Assembly: GCF_048007105.1 (NCBI RefSeq)
Contig: NZ_CP180352.1
Location: 3,286,001 to 3,350,000, forward strand
From: Minwuia sp048007105
GTDB taxonomy: Bacteria; Pseudomonadota; Alphaproteobacteria; Minwuiales; Minwuiaceae
Length of the DNA stretch: 64,000 bases
Direction: 5' to 3'
The translations under genes and the position numbers were made by a program. Position 1 is the first letter of the stretch, and every line of letters starts with the position of its first letter. Below are positions 1 to 8,924 of this stretch, piece by piece. The notes beneath the pieces are model-generated. The model was not told the origin of the DNA and made no database searches. It was given only the letters and a program-made list of their open reading frames with translations.

Positions 1-1206
1 GTGCTGGACATCGAGAACCTGCCCCTGCCCGGCGGCGGCGCGATCGTGACCCTTGCCGACATCACCGAACTGCATCGCGTGATGGAAAAGCTGGAGGAAC
101 GCGAACGACGCTACCGGCTGCTGGTCGAGAACAGTCCCGACGCCATTCTGGTCCACCGCAACAACCGGGTGCTCTACGCCAACGACCAGAGCGTGATCAC
201 GTTCGGCGCACCGTCCCTTGCGGCTCTGATGGGCGCGCGGCCGACGCATCTGGTCCATCCGGACGACCTGCAGAAGATCGACGCTCAGGTCCGGGAGATG
301 ATGGCCGAAGGGATCGGCAGCCATCGCGGATCGAGGATCTACCGTGCCGTCCGGATGAACGGCGATCCGTTCGAGATGGAGACCGAGACCTCCATCATCG
401 AGTTCGACGGGGCGCCTGCCGCCCAGCTGCTTGTCCGCGACGTCACCGCCCGGCACGCCGCCGAACAGGCGCTGCGCCGGGCCAAGGAAGACGCGGAAAT
501 CGCCAACCGCTCCAAATCCGAGTTCCTGGCGAACATGAGCCACGAGCTCCGCACGCCCCTGAACGCCATCATCGGATTCGCCGAGATCCTGCAGACCGAG
601 ATGTTCGGACCTATGGGCGACCCGCGATACCGGGACTATGTCGCCGACATCTTCGAAAGCGGGCGGCACCTGCTATCCGTCATCAACGACATTCTCGATC
701 TGTCGAAGGCGGAGGCCGGCCAGTTCGACATCGCGGAGGCGGAGTTCGAGATCCGGCAGGCGATCGACGCAACCATCCGGCTTGTCCGCGACCGCGCCAT
801 CGGCAAGCGGATCCGGCTCGACGTCGAATACCCGGAAGATCCCTCGCAGGCGCTCTTCGCCGACGAGCGGCTGGTCAAGCAGATCCTGCTCAACCTGCTG
901 TCCAACGCGGTGAAGTTCACCGGCGAGAATGGCGAGATACGTATCGCCTGCAGACGCCGGGATGGTTTCCTCGCCATCTCGATTGCCGACAACGGCATCG
1001 GCATGCCACCCGGCATGATCGAGGAGATGTTCAGCGCCTTCGCCCAGGGGCATACCGGTCTGTCCCGCCGATTCGAGGGCACGGGCCTCGGTTTGCCCCT
1101 CTCCCGATCGCTCGCCGAACTGCATGGCGGGCGTGTGGTACTGGAGAGCGCTATCGGCGAAGGCACGACGGCCACGCTGCTCCTGCCGGAAAGCCGCCTC
1201 GTCTGA
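1..1206 (+). CDS. PAS-domain sensor histidine kinase, 5'-truncated by window edge
   Basis: C-terminal 401 residues of a two-component sensor kinase that would autophosphorylate on histidine and pass phosphate to a response regulator not seen here. The first ~25 residues (…VTLADITELHRV) look like the end of a PAS/PAC unit, so the GTG at base 1 is probably internal and the gene begins outside the window. A full PAS domain follows (about residues 38–150, RYRLLVENSPDAILV), then a HisKA segment (FLANMSHELRTPLNAIIGF, His near 181) and an HATPase domain with N box (LLSNAVKF), G1 (DNGIGM) and G2 (GTGLGLPLSRSL). No membrane segment or receiver is visible in this part. It ends 111 bases before the ABC-transporter operon on the same strand; whether it regulates that operon is unknown. 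Kinase identity is certain, the signal is not. Confidence 0.9.
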   Translation: MLDIENLPLPGGGAIVTLADITELHRVMEKLEERERRYRLLVENSPDAILVHRNNRVLYANDQSVITFGAPSLAALMGARPTHLVHPDDLQKIDAQVREMMAEGIGSHRGSRIYRAVRMNGDPFEMETETSIIEFDGAPAAQLLVRDVTARHAAEQALRRAKEDAEIANRSKSEFLANMSHELRTPLNAIIGFAEILQTEMFGPMGDPRYRDYVADIFESGRHLLSVINDILDLSKAEAGQFDIAEAEFEIRQAIDATIRLVRDRAIGKRIRLDVEYPEDPSQALFADERLVKQILLNLLSNAVKFTGENGEIRIACRRRDGFLAISIADNGIGMPPGMIEEMFSAFAQGHTGLSRRFEGTGLGLPLSRSLAELHGGRVVLESAIGEGTTATLLLPESRLV

Positions 1207-1317
1207 GCGCCCCGCAAGCATCTGCGACATATTAACATTTAGCCGCTTGGATTCTGTCTCTACCCGCTGGTAGTCTCTGCTCCAACGACAAGAATGAACA
1301 TCGCAATGGGGAGGACG

Positions 1318-2115
1318 ATGGCTGCCGTGCAAGAGGCATCGGCGTCACGTGACGTCATTCTAGAGGTCGAGGGCGTGTCCAAATACTTCGGCGGCGTGCG
1401 CGCCGTCGCGGACGTGTCGATCGATGTGCCGAAGGGCTCGATCTTCTCGATCATCGGACCGAACGGCGCGGGCAAGACGTCGCTGGTCAACATGATCAGC
1501 GGCTTCTACACCCCCGACACCGGAAGCATCACCTATCAGGGACGGCGCATCAACGACCTGCGCCCGAACGAGCGCGCCGAAATCGGTATCGCCCGGACGT
1601 TCCAGAACATCGCCCTCTTCAGGGGGCTGAATGTGCTGGAGAACCTGATGCTCGGCCGGCATGTCCGGATGAAGGCGGGCGTGCTGTCTTCCTTCCTCTA
1701 CTGGGGACCGGCGCAGAAGGAAGAGATCCGGCATCGCGTCCGCTGCGAGGAGATCATCGACTTTCTGAAGCTGAACGATCTGCGCAAGCAGTCGACGGGC
1801 GCGCTGGCCTACGGTTTCCAGAAGCGGGTCGAGCTGGGCCGGGCGCTTGCGCTCGAACCTGAACTGCTGCTGCTCGACGAGCCGATGGCGGGCATGAACC
1901 AGGAAGAGAAAGAAGACATGGCCCGTTATGTCCTCGACGTGAACGAGGAGCTGGGCACAACGATCATCCTGATCGAGCACGACATGGGCGTTGTCATGGA
2001 CATCTCCGACCACGTCGCCGTGCTGGACCAGGGCGAGAAGATCGCCGAGGGCACGCCGGCCCAGGTTCAGGCCGATCCGGCCGTGATCCAGGCCTATCTC
2101 GGCACGTCGGACTAA
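1318..2115 (+). CDS. ABC transporter ATP-binding protein, LivG type
   Basis: One of two cytoplasmic ATPases of a branched-chain-amino-acid-type (HAAT) importer. I place the start at the ATG preceded by GGGAGG at 1309–1314; an upstream ATG at 1294 has no comparable ribosome site. The 265-residue product has Walker A GPNGAGKTS (about 47–55), Walker B LLLLDEP and the H-loop in LIEHDMG. The ABC signature is degenerate (LAYGFQKR rather than LSGGQ), as is common in LivG proteins, which usually read LPYGQQRR. The C-terminal segment (GTPAQVQADPAVIQAYLG) is also typical of LivG. It is the first gene of an operon running to 8235 with a CoA ligase, two permeases, a binding protein and a LivF-type ATPase. 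Substrate is unlikely to be an amino acid, given the embedded ligase. Confidence 0.9.
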   Translation: MAAVQEASASRDVILEVEGVSKYFGGVRAVADVSIDVPKGSIFSIIGPNGAGKTSLVNMISGFYTPDTGSITYQGRRINDLRPNERAEIGIARTFQNIALFRGLNVLENLMLGRHVRMKAGVLSSFLYWGPAQKEEIRHRVRCEEIIDFLKLNDLRKQSTGALAYGFQKRVELGRALALEPELLLLDEPMAGMNQEEKEDMARYVLDVNEELGTTIILIEHDMGVVMDISDHVAVLDQGEKIAEGTPAQVQADPAVIQAYLGTSD

Positions 2116-2131
2116 GGGAGGTCGGCGAGGA

Positions 2132-4021
2132 ATGGCTGAACTGGACACCCTGCCCAAGCTGCTGCTGAACAATGGCAAGAGCCGTAGTGAGAAGCCGGCG
2201 ATCCGCGAGAAGAATCTCGGCATCTGGCAGACCTACACCTGGTCGGACTATCTGCAGAACGTTCGCGAATTCGCGCTCGGGTTGAAGGCGCACGGCTTCG
2301 GTCCCGGCGACAAGCTCTGCGTCGCCGGCACCAACCTGCCGCGGCTTTACTGGGCAGAAATGGCGGCGATCTCGCTCGGCGGCACGGCCGTCCCGGTCTA
2401 CGCCGACGCGATCGCCAACGAGCTGAAGTTCGTGCTCAACAATGCGGAAGTGAAGGTCATCGTCTGCGAGGACCAGGAACAGGTCGACAAGATCCTGGCG
2501 ATCCGCGGCGATCTGCCGACGGTCGACCTGATCGTCTATGACGACCCGCGCGGCCTTGCGGGCAACGGGGACCCTTCGATCCGCGGCTTCGAGGAAATCC
2601 AGGAGGAAGGCCGGGGGCAGGACCAGTCCGCCTTCGAGGCGGCTGCCAACGCCGTGACGCCCGACGATATCGCCTTCATGTGCTACACCTCGGGCACGAC
2701 CGGCAATCCGAAGGGCGTGATGCTGTCGCACCGCAATCTGGTGAGCGCAGCCAACATCTTCCTGGACAATGAGTTGGTCCGGGAGACCGACGACCTGTTC
2801 TCCTACCTGCCGCTGGCCTGGGTCGGCGAGGCGCTCTATTCCACGACGGTGAGCATCGCCGCGGGTTGCGCCACCAACTGTCCGGAGCAGCCGGAAACCT
2901 TCCGTCGCGACGGGCGGGAACTCGGCGCGACCGGGCTGGTGGCCGCGCCCCGCAACTTCGAGATGATCCTGTCCGAAATCCAGGTGAAGGCGAACGACGC
3001 CCCGCCCCTGAAAAAGTGGATCTTCAACACCTTCAAGGATGCGGCGGTCGAGATCGAGAACCTGAGGGCCGAGAAGAAGCCGGTTCCATTCGGGCTGAAG
3101 TTCAAGAAGGCGCTGGGCGAGGTTCTGGTCTACGGCCCTGTCCGCGACCAGTACGGTTTCCGGCGCGCCCGCTGGTGCTATGTCGGCGGCGCGCCGCTCG
3201 GGCCGGACACCTTCCGCTTCTTCCGCGCATTCGGCATCAACCTGAAGCAGCTCTACGGCTCGACGGAGGCCTGCGGCACCGTTTCCCTGCAGAAGGACAA
3301 CGAGGCGTCGCCGGACAATGTCGGACGCCCCTGCTCCGGCATCGAGGTGAAGATCGCCGACAATGGCGAGGTTCTCGTCCGCAGCCCGGCCGTCTTCGTC
3401 GGCTACTACAAGAACGACCAGGCGACCGAGGAAGCCAAGGATGCGGAAGGCTGGCTGCGCACCGGCGACGCGGGCATCGTCGAGAGCTCGGGCGAACTCA
3501 TCATCATCGACCGCGCCAAGGATGTCGGCAAACTTGTCGACGGCTCGCCCTTCGCGCCCCAGTTCGTCGAGAACAAGCTGAAGTTCAGCCCCTACATCTC
3601 GGAAGCCGTGTCCTTCGGCCACGAGAAGCCCTTCGTCTGTGCCATGATCGCGATCGACTACAACACGGTCGGCAACTGGGCGGAGAAGCAGGGCATCGCC
3701 TATTCGAACTACATGGATCTGTCCCAGAAGCAGGAAGTCCGCGATCTGATCCGCGAAGAGATCAATCGCATCAACCCGTCTTTGCCCGAAGTCAGCCGCA
3801 TCAAGCGTTTCCTGCTGCTGGCCAAGGACCTGGACGCCGACGACGCCGAGGTGACGCGGACGCGGAAGCTGCGGCGCGGCTACATCGCCGAGCACTATGC
3901 CCCGGTGATCGAAGCCTTCTACGGCGGCGCCAGCGAAGTCGATCTGGAGACAGAAGTCACATACGAAGATGGCCGCAAGGCCACGATGGAAGCGCACCTG
4001 ACCATTCAGGAAGCGGCCTAG
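2132..4021 (+). CDS. AMP-forming acyl-CoA synthetase (long-chain fatty acid–CoA ligase family)
   Basis: Adenylate-forming enzyme of 629 residues that activates a carboxylic acid to its acyl-CoA with ATP and CoA. The AMP-binding signature YTSGTTGNPKGVMLSH lies near residues 185–200, the adenine motif LYGSTEACGTV near 375, and the hinge region WLRTGDAG near 440; a Lys/Arg-rich C-terminal segment (TRTRKLRRGY) holds the usual lid-domain lysine region. The length (about 600–650) fits the long-chain FACS branch rather than the shorter (~540) medium-chain or 4-coumarate ligases. The gene starts 16 bases after livG behind GGGAGG and is followed by the two permeases, so uptake and CoA activation are probably coupled. 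Candidate substrates are fatty, dicarboxylic or aromatic acids; the sequence alone does not decide. Confidence 0.88.
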   Translation: MAELDTLPKLLLNNGKSRSEKPAIREKNLGIWQTYTWSDYLQNVREFALGLKAHGFGPGDKLCVAGTNLPRLYWAEMAAISLGGTAVPVYADAIANELKFVLNNAEVKVIVCEDQEQVDKILAIRGDLPTVDLIVYDDPRGLAGNGDPSIRGFEEIQEEGRGQDQSAFEAAANAVTPDDIAFMCYTSGTTGNPKGVMLSHRNLVSAANIFLDNELVRETDDLFSYLPLAWVGEALYSTTVSIAAGCATNCPEQPETFRRDGRELGATGLVAAPRNFEMILSEIQVKANDAPPLKKWIFNTFKDAAVEIENLRAEKKPVPFGLKFKKALGEVLVYGPVRDQYGFRRARWCYVGGAPLGPDTFRFFRAFGINLKQLYGSTEACGTVSLQKDNEASPDNVGRPCSGIEVKIADNGEVLVRSPAVFVGYYKNDQATEEAKDAEGWLRTGDAGIVESSGELIIIDRAKDVGKLVDGSPFAPQFVENKLKFSPYISEAVSFGHEKPFVCAMIAIDYNTVGNWAEKQGIAYSNYMDLSQKQEVRDLIREEINRINPSLPEVSRIKRFLLLAKDLDADDAEVTRTRKLRRGYIAEHYAPVIEAFYGGASEVDLETEVTYEDGRKATMEAHLTIQEAA

Positions 4022-4037
4022 GGGAGGAACGTTTACC

Positions 4038-4974
4038 GTGGACATGTTTGCCGTCTGGTATTTTCTGGAATCCACGATCAACGGCGCGTTGATCGGGCTG
4101 ATGTACGCCCTCGTCGCGCTGGGCTTCGTGCTCATCTACAAGTCGACCGACGCGATCAACTTCGCCCAGGGCCAGTTTGTGATGATCTCCGGCATGATGG
4201 TCGCGGCGCTCGCCGGCGACTACGGCGTGCCGATCTTCATCGGGTTCTTCATCGCCCTGGCGTTCATGATCGTCTTCAACGTCGCGCTGGAGCGCGTCGT
4301 GCTCAGGCCCATGATCGGCCTGGCCGGTCGTCGCCATCATCATGGCCACCATCGGTCTTGCCGCCTTCCTGGAGGGCCTGTTCCCGATGATCTTCGGATC
4401 GGCGACGCGGGCGCTGGATATCGGCATCCCGAACGATCCGATCATCATCGGCGAGATCTACCTGACCCCGGTCAACGTGGTCGGGGCAGCAGTCGCGATC
4501 ATCTTCTTCTCCGGCTTCGCCTGGTTCTTCGTCAAGTCGCGCAAGGGCGTGGCGCTGAGGGCGGTGGCCGACAACCATCAGGTCTCGATGGCGATGGGTA
4601 TCAATGTGGAGCGCTACTTCGTGCTCGCATGGTCCATGGCCGGCGTCGTGGCCGTGCTGGGCGGTCTGCTCTGGGGCAGCGCCATCGGCGTCGACAACAC
4701 GCTGGCCGTGGTCGGCCTGAAGGTGTTCCCGGTGGTGATCCTGGGCGGCCTTGAATTGATCAAGGGCTGCATCGTCGGCGGCATCATCGTCGGCGTCATC
4801 GAAGCCTGGGGCGGCACCTATATCGATCCGGCCATGACCCAGCCCTGGTTCCGGGAGTTCTTCCCGTTCGAGGGCGGCGGCACCAAGGACTTCCTGCCCT
4901 ACCTGCTGATGATCATCGTCCTGTTCTTCCGTCCGTACGGCCTGTACGGCAAGGTCATCATCGAGAGGGTCTGA
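4038..4974 (+). CDS. Branched-chain-type ABC permease LivH, interrupted by a +1 frameshift
   Basis: Inner-membrane permease of the HAAT importer, about 311 residues once the frame is repaired. The first part (GTG start at 4038, AGGAG upstream; LMYALVALGFVLIYKSTDAI is the classic LivH N-terminus) runs in one frame to about 4320; the rest, starting at AIIMATIGLAAFLEGL, continues one frame over to 4974. Deleting a single base near 4321 (context ATCGGCCTGGCCGGTC) gives the expected RPMIGRPVVAIIMATIG, so a one-base insertion is the whole defect. Everything downstream is undecayed, including the conserved permease loop (VKSRKGVALRAVADNHQVS). I infer an assembly indel or very recent mutation rather than an old pseudogene. 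LivM follows after 4 bases. Confidence 0.85.
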
Positions 4975-4978
4975 GCCG

Positions 4979-6049
4979 ATGTTTCATCGAGAGAGCGGCT
5001 ACTACAAGAGCACATACGCCGCCGACTTCGCGCTCTACCCGCTGCCGATCGCCCGGCTGACGGTGGCAGCGATCGCGATCATCTTCTTCGTGATCGTGCC
5101 GCTGTTCGTGCAGGATTATTACGTGACGATGCTGAACCTGGTCGGCATCGCCATCGTCGGTGCGCTGGGGCTCAACATCCTGCTGGGGCTGACCGGTCAG
5201 ATCTCGATCGGTCACGCGGCCTTCATGTCGATCGGCGCCTACACCGCCGCCAATCTGGCGACGCGGCTGGACCTGCCGTTCTACATCACGTTGCCCGCGG
5301 GCGGCCTGATGGCGGCGATGATCGGCATCATCGTCGGGTTCCCTTCGGTGCGCATCAAGGGCCTCTACCTGGCGATCTCCACCCTCGCCGCCCAGTTCAT
5401 CATCGACTGGTTCATCATTCACACGCCTGCGATCTCGGGCGGCGCGTCAGCTTCCATTCAGGTGCCTCGGCCTACCGTGTTCGGTGAACAGCTGGATACG
5501 CAGGTCGAACTCTACATGTTCATTCTGGTGGTGGTGACGATCGCGATCGTCGCGTCCCTGAACATCGCGAGAAGCCGGGTCGGACGTGCCTTCGTGGCCA
5601 TCCGCGACCAGGACATCGCGGCCGAGATCATCGGCATCAACGTGCGGCGCTACAAGCTGACGGCATTCGCCATCTCGTCCTTCTATGCGGGCGTGGCGGG
5701 CGTGCTCTACACCTACTACTCCGGTGTGGCGAACAACGAGTTCTTCCCGCTGCTGATTTCCATCGACTATCTGGCCATGGTCATCATCGGCGGCATGGGT
5801 TCGGTGCTCGGCGCCATCTTCGGCGCGGCTTTCGTGACGCTGCTGCCGATCGTCATCGACCTGTTCATGTCATCTGTTGGACCGCTTCTGATCGACGATC
5901 AGGGCGTGCTCTCGGCCCTGAAGTCGCATCTCAGGCTCGTCCTCTTCGGCGGCCTGATCATGTTCTTCCTGGTCGTGGAGCCGGACGGACTCAACCGTCT
6001 CTGGCTCAATATCCGCAACTATTTCCGGGTCTGGCCGTTCTCGTACTAG
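4979..6049 (+). CDS. Branched-chain-type ABC permease LivM
   Basis: Second membrane subunit of the HAAT importer, 356 residues and intact. Hydrophobic helices fill most of the protein; the family segment LGLNILLGLTGQISIGHAAF is near residues 62–81 and the EAA-like cytoplasmic loop SRVGRAFVAIRDQDIAAEII near 198–217, followed by GINVRRYKLTAFAISSFYAG. The N-terminus has a short charged cytoplasmic lead (MFHRESGYYKSTYAADF) often seen in the LivM proteins of ligase-containing clusters. It begins 4 bases after livH and ends 59 bases before the binding-protein gene. It would pair with LivH to form the translocation path driven by the two ATPases of this operon. Confidence 0.9.
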   Translation: MFHRESGYYKSTYAADFALYPLPIARLTVAAIAIIFFVIVPLFVQDYYVTMLNLVGIAIVGALGLNILLGLTGQISIGHAAFMSIGAYTAANLATRLDLPFYITLPAGGLMAAMIGIIVGFPSVRIKGLYLAISTLAAQFIIDWFIIHTPAISGGASASIQVPRPTVFGEQLDTQVELYMFILVVVTIAIVASLNIARSRVGRAFVAIRDQDIAAEIIGINVRRYKLTAFAISSFYAGVAGVLYTYYSGVANNEFFPLLISIDYLAMVIIGGMGSVLGAIFGAAFVTLLPIVIDLFMSSVGPLLIDDQGVLSALKSHLRLVLFGGLIMFFLVVEPDGLNRLWLNIRNYFRVWPFSY

Positions 6050-6108
6050 GCTCGGTTACATCCGCCGCAAGAGAGACAGGCGGAAATACCAAAGGGAGGT
6101 AGAACCAC

Positions 6109-7364
6109 ATGAAACGTCTCTTCAAGACCCTGACGGCTGCCGGTGTCATCGCCGGTGCCGTAGCGGCGTTCTCCGCTGCCCAGGCCGGCGAGATCGTGAT
6201 CGGTCAGATGACCGACCGCACCGGCCCCACCGCCAATGTCGGCAACCCGGTCGGCGACGGCGCCCAGGACTATGTCAAGCTGATCAACTCCAAGGGTGGC
6301 ATCAACGGCCACACCATCCGGCTGATCGAGATCGACAATCAGTACAAGGTCCCGCCGGCTGTCGAAGGCTATCAGCGCTTCAAGTCCGAAGGCGCGGTCC
6401 TCGTCGGCCTCTACGGCACGCCCATCACCCAGGCGCTGACCGCGGACCTGCAGAAGGACATGACACCGGGCACGTCGCCGGGCTTCGGCACGGCAGCTTC
6501 GGCTGACGGCGAGAGCTTCCCCTATCTGTTCCCGTCGGCGGCGAGCTACTGGTCGCAGGCCGGCGCGGCGGTTCAGTTCGCCAAGGACGAACTGGGCGGT
6601 GACCTGAAGGGCAAGAAGATCGCCTACCTGTTCTATGACAACCCGGCGGGCCGTGAAGGTCTGCCCGTCATCCGCAAGCTGGCCGAGATCGAAGGCTACC
6701 AGTTGCAGGAGTTCCCGGTTCCGGCCCCCGGCATCGAGATGGACAACCAGGCCCGTGACATCGCCCGCCGTTTCCGTGCGGACTTCGTGATCAGCCACCT
6801 GTTCGGCCGCGCGCCGCCGTTCAGTTGCAGGCCCTGCGCCGCTCGGGCTATCCGCTGGAGAAGGTCGTGTCCTTCGTCTGGGGCGGCTCCGAGGCGGACA
6901 TCGAGGCCGGTGGCGGCTATGCAGAAAACGTCGGTTACAATGGCATCCAGTTCGCGGGTGTCGGCGACGACTTCCCCATCCGCCGCGAGATCGAGGCGAT
7001 GTACAAGGCCGAGGGCGGCGAGCCGCCGTCGACCTTCTCGTCGACCGTGTTCTACAATCGCGGCCTGCTGATCAGCGCTCTGCATGTCGAGGCCATCCGC
7101 AATGCCGTGGAAGCAAACGGCGGCAACGCCGACATCACCGGCACCCAGGTTCGTGACGGCATGCGCGCCATCAAGGACTTCTCGCTGGGCGGCCTTGTAC
7201 CCCCGCTGAACCTGGCCGGCGGCGACCATGAGGGCGGCGGCTGGGTCCGCATCTTCACGGTCACCAAGGACGGTTTCGCGCCGAAGACCGACTGGTTCAA
7301 GGGCTATCGCGAGGTCGTCTTCGAGATGATCGAGGAAGAAGCCGCGAAGATGAAGGCGCAGTAA
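6109..7364 (+). CDS. Periplasmic substrate-binding protein (LivK/Peripla_BP_6), interrupted by a −1 frameshift
   Basis: Solute receptor of the importer, about 418 residues after repair. It has a signal peptide (MKRLFKTLTAAGVIAGAVAA…, cleavage likely after AQA at about 26) and the receptor fold start GEIVIGQMTDRTGPTANVG. A strong AGGGAGG ribosome site precedes it. The frame breaks near 6815: the first part ends properly at SHLFGRAP and the second resumes at QLQALRRSGYPLEKVVSFVW, running to 7364. Restoring one base in GCGCCG(G)CCGTT gives GRAPAVQLQAL without loss, so a one-base deletion explains it. No other damage is visible. A perfect hairpin follows before the next gene, as often found after abundant binding proteins. 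Ligand unknown; an organic acid is favoured by the neighbouring CoA ligase. Confidence 0.85.
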
Positions 7365-7384
7365 GCGTCGTCATCGCGTATTTC

Positions 7385-7410
7385 CGGGCCGGTCCAGAGT
7401 GACCGGCCCG
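7385..7410 (+). terminator. Perfect 10-bp hairpin between binding-protein and LivF genes
   Basis: CGGGCCGGTC at 7385–7394 and GACCGGCCCG at 7401–7410 form a perfect stem with a 6-base loop, 20 bases past the binding-protein stop and 30 before the LivF start. No T-run directly follows, so it is unlikely to be a full intrinsic terminator; more likely it stabilises the upstream mRNA or attenuates transcription into LivF, giving more binding protein than ATPase. Confidence 0.6.
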
Positions 7411-7440
7411 GTCTTAGAAAATTTTCCAAGAAGGTCGGTC

Positions 7441-8235
7441 ATGCTCGCCATCAACAACATCGAAGTCGTCTATGACAACGTGATCCTGGTGCTGAAGGGC
7501 ATCTCGATCGACGTGAAACAGGGATCGATCACGACGATCCTGGGCGCCAACGGCGCCGGCAAGACCACCACGCTGAAATCGATCTCCGGCCTGCTGAAGC
7601 CCGAACGGGGCAACGTCACCCGAGGCTCCATCGAGTTCGAGGGCGAGCGCATCGACAGGCTGGCCCCGCACGAGACCGTGCAGAAGGGCATCGTCCAGGT
7701 CTTCGAAGGGCGCCGGATCTTCACCCACCTCTCGGTCGAGGACAATCTGATGGCCGGGGCGCATATCGTTCCCAGCACGTCCCTCGTCCGGGAGAAGATC
7801 GATCAGGTCTACACCTTCTTCCCGCGTCTGAAGGAACGCCGCTCCGGCGAGGCCGGCTACCTGTCGGGCGGCGAGCAGCAGATGCTCGCCATCGGCCGCG
7901 CGCTGATGTCGGACCCGAAGGTGATCATGCTCGACGAGCCGTCGCTCGGTCTGGCGCCGCTGATCATCGAGGAGATCTTCGGCATCATCCAGCGCATGCG
8001 CGAGGAAGCCGGCGTGACCATCCTGCTGGTGGAGCAGAACGCCAATCTGGCGCTGTCCATCGCCGACCATGGCTATGTCATGGAAAACGGCTCGATCGTG
8101 ATGGAAGGCCCGGCCCAGCAGCTCGCCAACAACTCTGATATCCGGGAGTTCTATCTCGGTCTCGGCGAAGGCGGCGACAAGCGCTCCTACCGGGACGTCA
8201 AGCACTATCGCCGGCGCAAGCGCTGGCTGTCCTGA
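7441..8235 (+). CDS. ABC transporter ATP-binding protein, LivF type
   Basis: Second ATPase of the HAAT importer, 264 residues. The ATG at 7441 is preceded by AAGAAGG; an in-frame GTG 42 bases upstream falls inside the hairpin and is rejected. Walker A is GANGAGKTT (35–43), the ABC signature LSGGEQQML is canonical, Walker B is VIMLDEPSLGLAPL and the H-region LLVEQNANLAL. A basic tail of about 25 residues (KHYRRRKRWLS at the end) extends past the usual LivF end (~235–240). It closes the operon that starts with livG; the convergent SCO1-like gene begins 6 bases later. Confidence 0.9.
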   Translation: MLAINNIEVVYDNVILVLKGISIDVKQGSITTILGANGAGKTTTLKSISGLLKPERGNVTRGSIEFEGERIDRLAPHETVQKGIVQVFEGRRIFTHLSVEDNLMAGAHIVPSTSLVREKIDQVYTFFPRLKERRSGEAGYLSGGEQQMLAIGRALMSDPKVIMLDEPSLGLAPLIIEEIFGIIQRMREEAGVTILLVEQNANLALSIADHGYVMENGSIVMEGPAQQLANNSDIREFYLGLGEGGDKRSYRDVKHYRRRKRWLS

Positions 8236-8241
8236 CCGGTC

Positions 8242-8853
8242 CTATCCGCCGACCGCTTCGCGGATCCCCTGCGCCATCACGTCCGGGGCAACTTCGCCAT
8301 TGAAGATCGCGACGTTCTTGCCGTCGGGTCCCATCAGGTAGATGAAGTTGGAGTGGTCCATCAGGTAATACTCGTCGTCCCTGTTCACCGGCTGGTAGAA
8401 GACGCGGTACGCCTTGGCGATGCGGGAAGTCTGACCTTCATCGCCCCTGAGCCCGATCATCCTGGGATGGAAAGCCTCGACATAAGCCGCGATCTGCTCC
8501 TGACCGTCGCGCTCCGGATCGACGGTCACGAAGACCGGCGTCACCTTCTCGCCCGCCTGTCCCGCCAGATCCAGCGCAACCGCCATGTCCTGCAGTTCCG
8601 TCGGGCAGACGTCGGGGCAGAAGGTGTAGCCGAAATAGATCAGCGTGTAGCGGTCCTTCAACAGCTCTTCCGTCACCGTCGCACCGGTGTGGTCGCTCAT
8701 CTCGAACGGGCCGCCGACCGGCACGGCGCTGCTGACGCCGATCGCGCCAGACACCTTCGGCTCCTCGGTCGACATGGTGAGCATGATGGTCCCCGCGCCA
8801 ATCACGGCGGCAGCGACGAGGATGAGTATCCCAACGATCTGAACCGGTTTCAT
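8242..8853 (-). CDS. SCO1/SenC family copper chaperone / thioredoxin-like protein
   Basis: Membrane-anchored periplasmic protein of 203 residues that in this family delivers copper to, or keeps reduced, the CuA site of cytochrome c oxidase. I start at the ATG at 8853 (MKPVQIVGILILVAAAVIG), which gives one N-terminal transmembrane helix (about 5–25); a longer upstream reading adds only basic residues without a ribosome site. The copper-binding CPDVC motif is at 79–83 in YFGYTFCPDVCPTE, and the conserved distal His lies in LMDHSNFIYLM. The thioredoxin-like core VFVTVDPERD is intact. No cytochrome oxidase genes are nearby; it stands alone between convergent livF and a divergent acetyltransferase. 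Confidence 0.9.
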   Translation of the reverse strand: MKPVQIVGILILVAAAVIGAGTIMLTMSTEEPKVSGAIGVSSAVPVGGPFEMSDHTGATVTEELLKDRYTLIYFGYTFCPDVCPTELQDMAVALDLAGQAGEKVTPVFVTVDPERDGQEQIAAYVEAFHPRMIGLRGDEGQTSRIAKAYRVFYQPVNRDDEYYLMDHSNFIYLMGPDGKNVAIFNGEVAPDVMAQGIREAVGG

Positions 8854-8924
8854 GCGGCTTGTGATAGTCAGCGCCGACGCCACAATCAATCGACAGAACA
8901 CCGCAGCAAATCAGAGGTACGTGA

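Noticed and set aside
1294..1317. Upstream ATG codons as the start of livG
   Set aside because: The ATG at 1318 has GGGAGG at ideal spacing; the ATGs at 1294 and 1306 do not, and the residues they add are not conserved in the family.
1994..4135. 713-residue minus-strand frame opposite the CoA ligase
   Set aside because: Shadow of the ligase gene in GC-rich sequence: low-complexity, no domain, and the opposite strand carries clear family motifs.
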